Positions 18,140 to 25,699 of a DNA stretch of 25,699 bases are shown here, piece after piece. Each line of letters opens with the position of its first letter. The first letter of the stretch is position 1. The position numbers and the translations under genes were made by a program. Origin of the DNA: an uncultured Collinsella sp. (GTDB lineage Bacteria; Actinomycetota; Coriobacteriia; Coriobacteriales; Coriobacteriaceae); assembly GCA_900552755.1 (NCBI GenBank), contig USAY01000012.1:1-25699 (forward strand), in the 5' to 3' direction. The notes under the pieces are model-generated. The model ran no database searches, had not been told where the DNA came from, and saw only the letters and a program-made list of their open reading frames with translations.

Positions 18140-18835
18140 TTAAAGCTCAGTTCCGCCCAGCCTGTGTGCGATGCTGTCACAGGCCAAGGCGCCTACGACG
18201 GTCTTGGCGTCTTCGATCTTGCCGTCGAGTACGGCGTCGATCAGCTCGTGCAGCGGCACCAGGTCCACGTTGACAAACTCGTCATCATCGGGGTTGGGCG
18301 CATCAAACTCGAGCTTGGTAGCCAAGTAGATATGGATGATCTCATCGCAAAAACCGCAGGACGTGACAATCGACGTCAAAAAGCGAATACGACCAGCCCT
18401 AAAGCCCGTCTCCTCATGCAGTTCGCGCTTGGCGCAATCGAGCGGGTCCTCGCCCGGGTCGAGCTTGCCGGCAGGAATCTCGACCGTCACGCGGTCGATG
18501 GCGGTGCGGTACTGACGCACCAGTACGATCTTGCCGCTCTCGGTCAGTGCCACAACGGCCGCCGCACCCGGATGGCGAACGATATCGCGGGCGCTGCGGT
18601 GACCGTTGGGCAGCTCAACCTCAAGCCGGTGGACGTCGAGAATCTTGCCCTTCCAGGCGCACTCCTCCGAAAGAATCTTCTCGTGCAGCTCGGCATCGTG
18701 CGGGTCGTCATCGCCCAACACCAGCGCCGGCTCGTCAGCGACCTCACCACCAGGCTCGCCCTCGGCGTGCCCATACATGCGGCTGTCCTCTTCGACGATC
18801 TGCGCGTCCACGAGCTCTTCGTTCTTCTCGTCCAT
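18140..18835 (-). CDS. NUDIX hydrolase, ADP-ribose pyrophosphatase-like
   Basis: 231 residues from the ATG at 18833-18835. Another ATG nine bases upstream (18844) sits only one or two bases after GAGAGGA, which is too close. That ribosome binding site is at the right distance for the second ATG. The NUDIX box is complete at residues 123-145: G123-x5-E129-x7-R137-E-L-H-E-E-T-G. The preceding VVLVRQYR-like strand (IVLVRQYRTAIDRVTVEIPAGKLDPGE) is typical of ADP-ribose pyrophosphatases, which cut ADP-ribose to AMP and ribose 5-phosphate. An acidic N-terminal extension of about 55 residues makes it longer than usual. It lies 22 bases after purD and is probably cotranscribed with it. Confidence 0.9.
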   Translation of the reverse strand: MDEKNEELVDAQIVEEDSRMYGHAEGEPGGEVADEPALVLGDDDPHDAELHEKILSEECAWKGKILDVHRLEVELPNGHRSARDIVRHPGAAAVVALTESGKIVLVRQYRTAIDRVTVEIPAGKLDPGEDPLDCAKRELHEETGFRAGRIRFLTSIVTSCGFCDEIIHIYLATKLEFDAPNPDDDEFVNVDLVPLHELIDAVLDGKIEDAKTVVGALACDSIAHRLGGTEL

Positions 18836-18856
18836 CCGTCTCATTCCTCTCGGATT

Positions 18857-20161
<1,305 letters not shown>

Positions 20162-20215
20162 GGGTGCCTCCTCTATGGATGAATGGCCCGCTCCGCGCGA
20201 GCCCTTTGCAAGCAA

Positions 20216-20257
20216 ATATACCCCTCGGCCGCCCGTCTGGGCTGCAAAGGGGTATAT
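20216..20257 (-). terminator. intrinsic terminator after purA
   Basis: ATATACCCC (20216-20224) pairs with GGGGTATAT (20249-20257), and GC-rich pairing continues inside. On the minus strand the stem leads into TTTGCTTGC. It lies 22 bases after the purA stop. Confidence 0.7.
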
Positions 20258-20278
20258 CGCAATAACCGTATAAACCGA

Positions 20279-21565
20279 TTACTTCCAGAATCGGTTGATG
20301 ATCTGCTCGCGACCGGCGCCAACGCCAATGAACGTCACGCGGGTGTGTGCCAGATCCTCGATAAACGCCACGTAGTCCTGAGCCTCTTGCGGCAGCTCAT
20401 CAAAGCTGCGGCAACCGGTGATGTCGCACTTCCAGCCGGGGAGCTCCTCGTAGATGGGCTTGGCATGCTCAAAGCGCACCTGATGCTCGGGCACGCTCGT
20501 GTAGCGCTCGCCATCGACGTCGTAGGCCACGCACACCTTGATGGTGTCGAAGGCCGAAAGCACGTCGAGCTTGGTCACGGCGATGTCGGTGAGGCCGTTG
20601 ACGCGCGAGGCATAGTTGGCGATAGGGCCGTCAAACCAGCCGCAACGACGACGGCGACCGGTGGTCACGCCGTACTCATAGCCCTCCTCGGTCAGCGTGT
20701 GGCCAGCCTCGGACTCATAGGAAAGCTCGGTGGGCATGGGGCCCGAACCGACGCGGGTGATATAGGCCTTCATGACGCCCAGCACGCGGTCGACGTTCTT
20801 CATGCCCACGCCAGAGCCGGTGATGGCGCCGCCGGCGGTGCAGTTGGAAGACGTCACGTACGGATAGGTTCCGTGGTCGATGTCGAGCAGCGTCGCCTGG
20901 GCGCCTTCAAACAGCAGGTTCTTGCCCTCATCGATCATGTTGTTGAGCAGCAGGCTCGTCTCGGTGATGTAGGGACGCAGGCGCTCGGCCATCGGCAGGT
21001 ACTCGTCGCAAATCTGATCCACGGTGTAGGTGGGCAGGTTGTAGATGAGCTCGAGCTCGGGGTTCACGCGGGCGAGAGCGGTCTCCAACTTGTCGCGGAA
21101 CAGCGTCTCGTCCAGCATGTCCTGCATGCGCAGGCCAATGCGGGCCATCTTGTCCTGATAGCACGGACCAATGCCGCGCTTGGTGGTACCGATGTTCTTC
21201 TTGCCGAGCTTCTGCTCAAAGGCGCCATCCAGATCGATGTGGTACGGCATGATGACATGCGCGTTGCCGCTAATCTTGAGGTTCTTGGTGGTGATGCCGT
21301 CGGCCTCGAACATGTCGATCTCCCCAAGGACAACCTTGGGGTTGACGACGCAGCCGTTACCGATCACCGACACGTGGTCGGAATACATGATGCCGGAGGG
21401 CACCTGGTGCAGGCCGTACTTTTTGCCGTTGACGACGATGGTGTGGCCGGCGTTGTTGCCGCCCGAATAGCGCACGACGGCATCAAAGTCGCCGGCGACC
21501 AGGTCGCAGATCTTACCCTTGCCCTCATCGCCCCACTGGGCACCGACCAAAACGGTTGACGGCAT
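20279..21565 (-). CDS. purA: adenylosuccinate synthetase
   Basis: 428 residues, ATG at 21563-21565 with GAGGAG upstream. The GTP-binding N-terminus reads VGAQWGDEGKGK, with Asp13 and Lys16 in place. GGNNAGHT follows with His41, so the catalytic Asp13/His41 pair has the same numbering as the E. coli enzyme. Other family blocks are VNPKVVLGEIDMFE, GTTKRGIGPCYQDKMAR, FEGAQATLLDIDHGTYPYVTSSN and TTGRRRRCGWFD. It condenses IMP with aspartate, using GTP, in the branch to AMP. It starts 93 bases after dnaB and may have its own promoter (-10 at 21632-21637). Confidence 0.97.
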   Translation of the reverse strand: MPSTVLVGAQWGDEGKGKICDLVAGDFDAVVRYSGGNNAGHTIVVNGKKYGLHQVPSGIMYSDHVSVIGNGCVVNPKVVLGEIDMFEADGITTKNLKISGNAHVIMPYHIDLDGAFEQKLGKKNIGTTKRGIGPCYQDKMARIGLRMQDMLDETLFRDKLETALARVNPELELIYNLPTYTVDQICDEYLPMAERLRPYITETSLLLNNMIDEGKNLLFEGAQATLLDIDHGTYPYVTSSNCTAGGAITGSGVGMKNVDRVLGVMKAYITRVGSGPMPTELSYESEAGHTLTEEGYEYGVTTGRRRRCGWFDGPIANYASRVNGLTDIAVTKLDVLSAFDTIKVCVAYDVDGERYTSVPEHQVRFEHAKPIYEELPGWKCDITGCRSFDELPQEAQDYVAFIEDLAHTRVTFIGVGAGREQIINRFWK

Positions 21566-21631
21566 GTTTACTCCTCACATTCATGGACTGTCTACGCGCC
21601 ATGCCGGCACGCAGAAGCACAAAACATTCCC

Positions 21632-21637
21632 AGTATA
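21632..21637 (-). promoter_or_regulatory. candidate purA -10 box
   Basis: A perfect TATACT on the minus strand, 67 bases before the purA ATG, with a weak AGGACA 17 bases further upstream as -35. It may allow purA to be transcribed independently of dnaB. Confidence 0.4.
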
Positions 21638-21658
21638 CCCGTGCAACGGGCGCCTGTC

Positions 21659-23050
21659 CTACTCCTCGGCATGTGCCCCATCAAGCTCATAGAACTTGGT
21701 GGATGCCGGCAGGAACATCAGGTCGACGTCGCCGATCGGGCCCGAACGGTTCTTGGCCACGACGATACGCGTAACGCCCTCGTCGGGTCGATCGTCGCGC
21801 GAGGCTTCGGCCTCGTCGGCGGAGCGGTCCAAGAACATGACGATATCGGCGTCCTGCTCGATGGAGCCCGATTCACGAAGGTCGGAAAGCTGCGGGCGCT
21901 TGCCGGTACGGGATTCGACCTGACGCGAGAGCTGCGACAGCGCGATGAGCGGGATCTTGAGCTCCTTGGCCATGATCTTCAGACCACGCGACATCTCCGA
22001 AACCTCGACGGTACGGCTCTCGGAGCGGCGTCCCGGCGGAGGACTCACCAGCTGCAGGTAGTCCAGGATGATGATTGCCTTCTCCTTGTTATGGAGCATA
22101 CGGCGGCTCTTGGCGCGAATCTCGGTCACTGTGGTGCCGGGCGTATCGTCAATCAGAATATCGAGCTTGGACAAGGTCTGCGTGGCCTCGTTGATATTGG
22201 CCCACTGTTCGGGGCTAATACGGCCCATGCGGAAGTCACTGATCGAGATCATGGCGTAGGCGCAAATCAGACGCTGGGCAATTTCCTTGCCCGACATCTC
22301 CAGCGAGAAGAAGCCGACGGTATAACCAGCAGCGGCAGCGTTAAGTGCCAGGTTCAGAGCGAACGACGTCTTACCTACAGCAGGACGGGCGCCGATAATG
22401 ATGAGCTGACCCTCGCGGAAGCCCATGAGCATGCGGTCGAGCGACGGGAAGCCCGTGGGCACGCCCGCAGCCTGGCCACCGGCCTGGCACACTTCCTCGG
22501 CCTCGTTATAGGCCTCGACCATAAACTCGGTCAACGTCTTGTAACTCGACTTGACCTCGCGCGCCGTAACCTTGAGCAGCTTGCTCTCGGCCAGCTCGAC
22601 AACCTCTTTGGTGTCGGTGGGGGCATTATATGCCAGCGCGTTGATCTCGTTGGTGGCGCCGATCAGCTCACGCAGCATCGAATCGCGGCGAACGATGGCG
22701 GCATGATGCTGCCAGTTGACGAGCGACAGGGTCTGACCCATCAACTCCAAAATGTACGCTTCGCCGCCCACGGCATCGAGCTTGTTGATGCTTCGCAGGT
22801 AATCGATCAGCGAGATGGAGTCGATGGGAATGCGGCTGTTGTACATATCGACCATCGCGGTATAGATGGTCTTATGAATGGGCCGGTAGAAGTCATCGGG
22901 CTGCAGCTCGACCTGGGCTTCTTCGACCACCTCGGGCGATAGCAGCATAGCGGCCAGCACATTGGCCTCTGCATCTTGGTTTTGGGGAAGACCCAACTTT
23001 GAGCCGCGGTCCTCGACCGTCAGCCCGGTCTCCCTATCGTCATATGCCAT
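21659..23050 (-). CDS. dnaB: replicative DNA helicase
   Basis: 463 residues from the ATG at 23048-23050 (MAYDDRE). The ATG two codons earlier overlaps the AAGGA ribosome binding site and is less likely. The N-terminal DnaB domain (about 20-120) begins LPQNQDAEANVLAAMLLSPE. The RecA-like ATPase domain has Walker A GARPAVGKTS (K227), IIILDYLQLVSP as Walker B and LSQLSRQVESRTGKRPQLSDLRESGSIEQDADIV, with its conserved Arg and Gln, split over motifs H3 and H4. It is the hexameric helicase that opens the replication fork. Its place after rplI and next to purA is a common bacterial arrangement. The length is normal. The Walker A has Val where most family members have Met. Confidence 0.96.
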   Translation of the reverse strand: MAYDDRETGLTVEDRGSKLGLPQNQDAEANVLAAMLLSPEVVEEAQVELQPDDFYRPIHKTIYTAMVDMYNSRIPIDSISLIDYLRSINKLDAVGGEAYILELMGQTLSLVNWQHHAAIVRRDSMLRELIGATNEINALAYNAPTDTKEVVELAESKLLKVTAREVKSSYKTLTEFMVEAYNEAEEVCQAGGQAAGVPTGFPSLDRMLMGFREGQLIIIGARPAVGKTSFALNLALNAAAAGYTVGFFSLEMSGKEIAQRLICAYAMISISDFRMGRISPEQWANINEATQTLSKLDILIDDTPGTTVTEIRAKSRRMLHNKEKAIIILDYLQLVSPPPGRRSESRTVEVSEMSRGLKIMAKELKIPLIALSQLSRQVESRTGKRPQLSDLRESGSIEQDADIVMFLDRSADEAEASRDDRPDEGVTRIVVAKNRSGPIGDVDLMFLPASTKFYELDGAHAEE

Positions 23051-23083
23051 GAGCATCCTTATTCATATCGCTTGCGAGCATCC

Positions 23084-23089
23084 ATAGTA
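23084..23089 (-). promoter_or_regulatory. candidate extended -10 promoter of dnaB
   Basis: TACTAT preceded by TGA gives an extended -10 (TGNTACTAT) on the minus strand, about 34 bases before the dnaB ATG. There is no good -35, as is often true of extended -10 promoters. A promoter is expected here because the rplI terminator lies upstream. Confidence 0.4.
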
Positions 23090-23212
23090 TCAGCTACGGT
23101 CCCAAAACGCGCCGCGCGCCGCCAATCATCACCGAACCAAACGGATGAACGGTCCTGTATATAGGACTTCGACGCAACGTTCACCATGACACTCACTCAG
23201 CGCAAAAAACAA

Positions 23213-23242
23213 AAGGGCGCCCTGGTTTCCCAGAGCGCCCTT
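23213..23242 (-). terminator. intrinsic terminator of the rpsF-ssb-rpsR-rplI operon
   Basis: AAGGGCGC (23213-23220) pairs with GCGCCCTT (23235-23242), and CTGG/CCAG pairs inside. On the minus strand it is followed by TTTTGTTTTTTG, a strong U-tract. It lies about 32 bases after the rplI stop. Confidence 0.93.
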
Positions 23243-23274
23243 CTTAGAACAAGATTGTTGCGTTGCAGCAAATG

Positions 23275-23814
23275 CTACTCGGCAGCAGCCTCAGTCTCGA
23301 CCTCGGCGGTCTCGGCCTCGGCGACCTCAGCGGCCTCCTCGACCTCAGCCTCGGCAGCGAGCTCCTCGGCGGTAACGCCGACGAGAACGACAACCTCGGC
23401 CTTGATCTCGCGGTACAGCGAGATGGCAACGGTGTGGGCACCGGCAACCTTGATGGGCTTACCGAGCTCGACGCGCTTGCGGTCGATGTCCATACCGAGC
23501 TGAGCCTTGATGGCGTCAGCGACCATAGCGGCGGTAACGGAGCCAAAGAGGATGCCCTCGTCGCCGACCTTGACGTCAACGGTGACCGTCTTGCCCTCGA
23601 AGGCAGCCTTGGTCTCGTTGGCGGTAGCCAGACGGACGGCCTCGCGCTTGGCGATGTTGTTGCGACGCTCGTCAAGCTGCTTGAGGTTGCCCTTGGTGGC
23701 GGCAACAGCGAGCTTCTTGGGGAACAGGAAGTTCTCAGCGTAACCCTGAGCGACCTCTACGACGTCACCCTCGCCGCCCTTGCCCTTGATCTCATCGAGA
23801 AGAATAACCTTCAT
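23275..23814 (-). CDS. rplI: 50S ribosomal protein L9
   Basis: 179 residues, ATG at 23812-23814 with GGGAG upstream. The N-terminal domain MKVILLDEIKGKGGEGDVVEVAQGYAENFLFPKKLA is the L9 signature that binds 23S rRNA, followed by the long connecting helix and the C-terminal domain (GILFGSVTAAMVADAIKAQLG). The protein is about 30 residues longer than the usual ~150. The added tail (about 150-179) is almost only Ala, Glu, Val and Thr, a low-complexity acidic extension. It is the last gene of the rpsF operon. Confidence 0.96.
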   Translation of the reverse strand: MKVILLDEIKGKGGEGDVVEVAQGYAENFLFPKKLAVAATKGNLKQLDERRNNIAKREAVRLATANETKAAFEGKTVTVDVKVGDEGILFGSVTAAMVADAIKAQLGMDIDRKRVELGKPIKVAGAHTVAISLYREIKAEVVVLVGVTAEELAAEAEVEEAAEVAEAETAEVETEAAAE

Positions 23815-23829
23815 GATGCGTCTCCCTTC

Positions 23830-24096
23830 TTAGCCGCGGTCGCGGTTGCCACGAGAGGAAACCACGGGGACGGTGTACGGCAGGAGAGCCATCTCGCGGG
23901 CGCGCTTGATGGCGTTGGCGATGTCATGCTGATGCTGCGTGCAAGCGCCAGTGACGCGACGGGGCTTGATCTTGCCACGGTCGGTCATGTACTTACGGAG
24001 AAGCTGAGTGTCCTTATAGTCGATGAACTCAGTGTTCTCCTTGCAGAACTGGCAGTACTTACGACGCGGCTGACGTGCAGAAAAATCATTAGCCAT
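23830..24096 (-). CDS. rpsR: 30S ribosomal protein S18, zinc-binding (C+) form
   Basis: 88 residues from the ATG at 24094-24096 (MANDFSARQ), with GAAAGG upstream. The longer frame has no family support. Cys15, Cys18, Cys52 and His55 make up the CxxC...C..H set of the zinc-ribbon form. The rest (EFIDYKDTQLLRKYMTDRGKIKPRRVTGACTQHQ, split around the metal site, then AIKRAREMALLPY) is typical S18. It binds 16S rRNA with S6. Keeping the zinc form suggests that zinc supply was not limiting, or that a zinc-free paralogue is encoded elsewhere under Zur. Confidence 0.95.
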   Translation of the reverse strand: MANDFSARQPRRKYCQFCKENTEFIDYKDTQLLRKYMTDRGKIKPRRVTGACTQHQHDIANAIKRAREMALLPYTVPVVSSRGNRDRG

Positions 24097-24168
24097 GTCA
24101 AAATACCTTTCATTTGGCAACTTCGGCGAACCGAAGCCGCCTCTCACTCAAAAATAGGTGAACAACCC

Positions 24169-24621
24169 TTAGAACGGGATGTCCTCATCGTAGACGTCGA
24201 CCGCGGGCGGCGTAGCCACCGGCGCGGCAGGACGTGCTGCGGGCGCGGGAGCTGCGGGGGCGTAACCGCCCTGATCGTAGCCACCCTGGCCACCACGGGA
24301 GCTCATAAACTCGATCTCATCGACGATGACCTCAAGCTTGCTCCGGCGCTGGCCGTCGCGCTCCCAAGAGCTGTAGCGCAGCTTGCCCTCGATCGCGACC
24401 TTGTTTCCCTTTGCCAGGAAACGGCTCACGGCCTCGGCGCGGGTGCCGAACATGGTGCAGTCGACAAAGTTGGGATAGTCCTCCCACTCGCCAGTCTGCG
24501 CGTTGCGGCGACGATCGTTCACGGCAACGCCAAAGGACAGAACCTGGGTTCCGCCGGCGGTGGCGCGCAGCTCGGGATCGCGGGTGAGGTTACCGGTGAT
24601 GTTCACTCGATTGATGCTCAT
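24169..24621 (-). CDS. ssb: single-stranded DNA-binding protein
   Basis: 150 residues, ATG at 24619-24621 with GGAAG upstream. The OB fold (about 1-108) has the family blocks NRVNITGNLTRDPELR, GEWEDYPNFVDCTMFG and GNKVAIEGKLRYSSWE. A disordered Gly/Ala/Pro linker (about 112-142) and the conserved acidic tip DEDIPF follow; the tip docks other replication and repair proteins. It lies between rpsF and rpsR, the classic bacterial order, and so probably serves as the housekeeping SSB. Confidence 0.96.
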   Translation of the reverse strand: MSINRVNITGNLTRDPELRATAGGTQVLSFGVAVNDRRRNAQTGEWEDYPNFVDCTMFGTRAEAVSRFLAKGNKVAIEGKLRYSSWERDGQRRSKLEVIVDEIEFMSSRGGQGGYDQGGYAPAAPAPAARPAAPVATPPAVDVYDEDIPF

Positions 24622-24669
24622 AACTCACTACTTCCTCTTGGGGCACAAGCCCAGTCCAAAACGACAGTC

Positions 24670-24963
24670 TTACTCCTGGTCGTCGCGACGGACGATCATG
24701 TGGCGGACCACAGCGTCGGTGATGCGCAGGACGCGATCAAGCTCGGCGATCTGGGTAGGATCTGCGTGGAAGTTGATGAGGGTGTAGTCACCATCGGTGA
24801 GGTCGTTGATCTCGTAGGCGAGCTTGCGCTTGCCCCACTCGTCAACGGAGTCGACCTTGCCAGCGCCCTCAGCGATCGTGGTATCGATACGCTTCATAAC
24901 AGCGAGACGAGTCTCGGGGTCGAGCGACGGGTCAACAAAGAACAGCAGTTCATAAGCCTTCAT
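24670..24963 (-). CDS. rpsF: 30S ribosomal protein S6
   Basis: 97 residues from the ATG at 24961-24963 (MKAYELLFFVDPSLD), seven codons inside the longest frame. AGGAGG lies seven bases upstream, and the S6 family starts with this strand. The ferredoxin-like fold is seen in KVDSVDEWGKRKLAYEIN, DGDYTLINFHADP and ELDRVLRITDAVVRHMIVR. S6 pairs with S18, encoded two genes downstream, on the 30S platform. It is the first gene of the operon, after a strong promoter and a leader hairpin. Confidence 0.96.
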   Translation of the reverse strand: MKAYELLFFVDPSLDPETRLAVMKRIDTTIAEGAGKVDSVDEWGKRKLAYEINDLTDGDYTLINFHADPTQIAELDRVLRITDAVVRHMIVRRDDQE

Positions 24964-24989
24964 ATTGTCACCTCCTCTGGGCAAATGTG

Positions 24990-25018
24990 GCTTCAGGTCG
25001 TGAAGGTGCGCCTGAAGC
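24990..25018 (-). promoter_or_regulatory. rpsF leader hairpin, possible S6:S18 autoregulatory site
   Basis: In the leader RNA GCUUCAGG pairs perfectly with CCUGAAGC around a 13-base loop. The loop contains CACCU, which is complementary to AGGUG within the rpsF ribosome binding region, so the loop could mask it. Leader RNAs bound by the S6:S18 complex are known in many bacteria. The usual CCG recognition triplet is not obvious here, so the match to that family is uncertain. Confidence 0.4.
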
Positions 25019-25034
25019 AGGAAAAGACTTGGTA

Positions 25035-25063
25035 ATAATATCTTTCAACCTCCTAGGCTGCAA
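25035..25063 (-). promoter_or_regulatory. promoter of the rpsF-ssb-rpsR-rplI operon
   Basis: On the minus strand -35 TTGCAG (25058-25063) and -10 TATTAT (25035-25040) are separated by exactly 17 bases. The start of transcription would be near 25028, giving a leader of about 65 bases. Confidence 0.75.
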
Positions 25064-25423
25064 GAATATGCAGCTACAACCTCATGACCTCCACATATGC
25101 CCATACTCGCACGACGTTTCATGCGCATTCCAACCAAATGCTGACCAAAAGCTTGACGGATCTGTGGACAAGATACGGTGTCGTGAGGACAAGCTGAGCC
25201 AAGTCGCAGGTCAACGGGCGCATGGTTGTGGTCGCAAAATGCATACCAGTGGCCCACAGCACCACCCAAAGATTTTTAAATTCATTGCCAAATCGCTTAT
25301 AAATACCCCTTTTGAACAATTGAGTTGATCAACTACGCTGGTCGGAAGCCGTTTTTTGGCATCTCAAACCCCGCTGCAACGCCAAACGCGGCCAAGCGTT
25401 TTAAAAAATGCCAACTTTTCTGT
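25064..25423. other. intergenic region between divergent rpsF operon and tRNA-Ser genes
   Basis: About 360 bases with no supportable gene. The short frames on either strand have no recognisable features or ribosome binding sites. Two things stand out: a perfect 12-base palindrome AGTTGATCAACT (25323-25334), and one sequence (TGTGGACAA, 25163-25171) that matches the actinobacterial DnaA box TTGTCCACA on the opposite strand. A single box is not enough to call an origin. Confidence 0.6.
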
Positions 25424-25451
25424 TTGCACTTTGCGATTCCTCGTGTATACT
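25424..25451 (+). promoter_or_regulatory. promoter of tRNA-Ser(GGA)
   Basis: -35 TTGCAC (25424-25429) and -10 TATACT (25446-25451) with a 16-base spacer, 16 bases before the tRNA. Confidence 0.7.
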
Positions 25452-25467
25452 GACTTTCGCATTTAAC

Positions 25468-25558
25468 GGAGAGTTGTCCGAGTGGCCGAAGGAGCACGAT
25501 TGGAAATCGTGTAGGCGTCAAAAGCGTCTCCAGGGTTCAAATCCCTGACTCTCCGCCA
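25468..25558 (+). tRNA. tRNA-Ser (anticodon GGA)
   Basis: A complete 91-base class II tRNA. The acceptor GGAGAGT pairs with ACTCTCC, followed by discriminator G and an encoded CCA. The anticodon stem CACGA/TCGTG encloses GGA at 25502-25504. A long variable arm, typical of Ser, and the T-arm CAGGG-TTCAAAT-CCCTG follow. It reads UCC and UCU. Confidence 0.97.
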
Positions 25559-25567
25559 GTTAATTCC

Positions 25568-25597
25568 AAAGCAGGCCTTCGAGCCTGCTTTGTTTTT
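25568..25597 (+). terminator. terminator after tRNA-Ser(GGA)
   Basis: AAAGCAGGC (25568-25576) pairs perfectly with GCCTGCTTT (25583-25591), followed by GTTTTT. Since it lies between the two tRNA genes, the second tRNA is either read through to or has a promoter that I cannot make out. Confidence 0.85.
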
Positions 25598-25606
25598 ACC
25601 CCACGC

Positions 25607-25697
25607 GGAGGGGTGGCAGAGTGGTTGAATGCGGCGGTCTCGAAAACCGTTTGGCCTGTATAAGGTCACGAGGGTTCGAATCCCTCCTCCTCCGCCA
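25607..25697 (+). tRNA. tRNA-Ser (anticodon CGA)
   Basis: A complete 91-base class II tRNA with encoded CCA at 25695-25697. The acceptor GGAGGGG pairs with CTCCTCC with one G-U pair. The anticodon loop CTCGAAA carries CGA at 25641-25643. A long variable arm and the T-arm GAGGG-TTCGAAT-CCCTC follow. It reads UCG. Confidence 0.96.
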
Positions 25698-25699
25698 TT

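Noticed and set aside
25163..25171. Possible replication origin (one DnaA-box-like sequence near dnaB and rpsF)
   Set aside because: Only one box, no AT-rich unwinding region and no dnaA or dnaN nearby.
25045..25269. Small protein genes in the rpsF/tRNA intergenic region
   Set aside because: No ribosome binding site or family features, and overlapping frames on both strands of similar length.

Overview
The window looks like a chromosomal segment from a Coriobacteriia gut actinobacterium, most likely Collinsella or a close relative. This rests on high G+C with strong third-position GC, the zinc-binding form of S18, the gene order rpsF-ssb-rpsR-rplI-dnaB-purA, and a giant wall-anchored glycosidase with FIVAR repeats and an NTG-type sorting signal. 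The genus is my inference from the style of the proteins, not from a search. Every protein gene is on the minus strand. Only the two tRNA-Ser genes at the right edge are on the plus strand.

Reading in the direction of transcription (right to left): a strong promoter at 25035-25063 drives rpsF-ssb-rpsR-rplI, which ends at a terminator (23213-23242). dnaB and purA follow, ending at a terminator (20216-20257). Next come purD (TTG start) and a NUDIX hydrolase (terminator 18090-18129), then an MsbA-like ABC exporter half-transporter with a single-pass membrane protein (terminator 15260-15295). After that are carA-carB, one base apart, with a PyrR-type RNA hairpin just before the carA ribosome binding site. 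The N-terminus of purE is at the left edge. Four of the cellular genes therefore supply purine or pyrimidine synthesis, next to replication and ribosomal genes.

Between carB and purE lies the accessory part (about 110-10340). It holds an orphan wall-sorting tail (remnant of a lost surface protein), a DUF4143-type AAA ATPase with a palindrome-rich leader, a PhD/YefM-RelE type toxin-antitoxin pair, a 204-bp MITE-like element, and a 2136-residue GH31 cell-wall glycosidase with three discoidin-like or related modules, fn3, dockerin/cohesin-like modules and three FIVAR repeats. Its upstream region carries DasR/NagR-like TGGT-N4-ACCA operator symmetry.

The most unusual signal is a set of long hairpins placed after genes in this accessory part. 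Two of them (206-293 and 10243-10327) have unrelated stem sequences but nearly the same ~30-nt loop, in opposite orientations. A third (8395-8460) has a 19-bp perfect stem and a 28-nt loop of different sequence. A 37-nt imperfect direct repeat flanks the GH31 gene. I saw no CRISPR array, no intact transposase and no rRNA.
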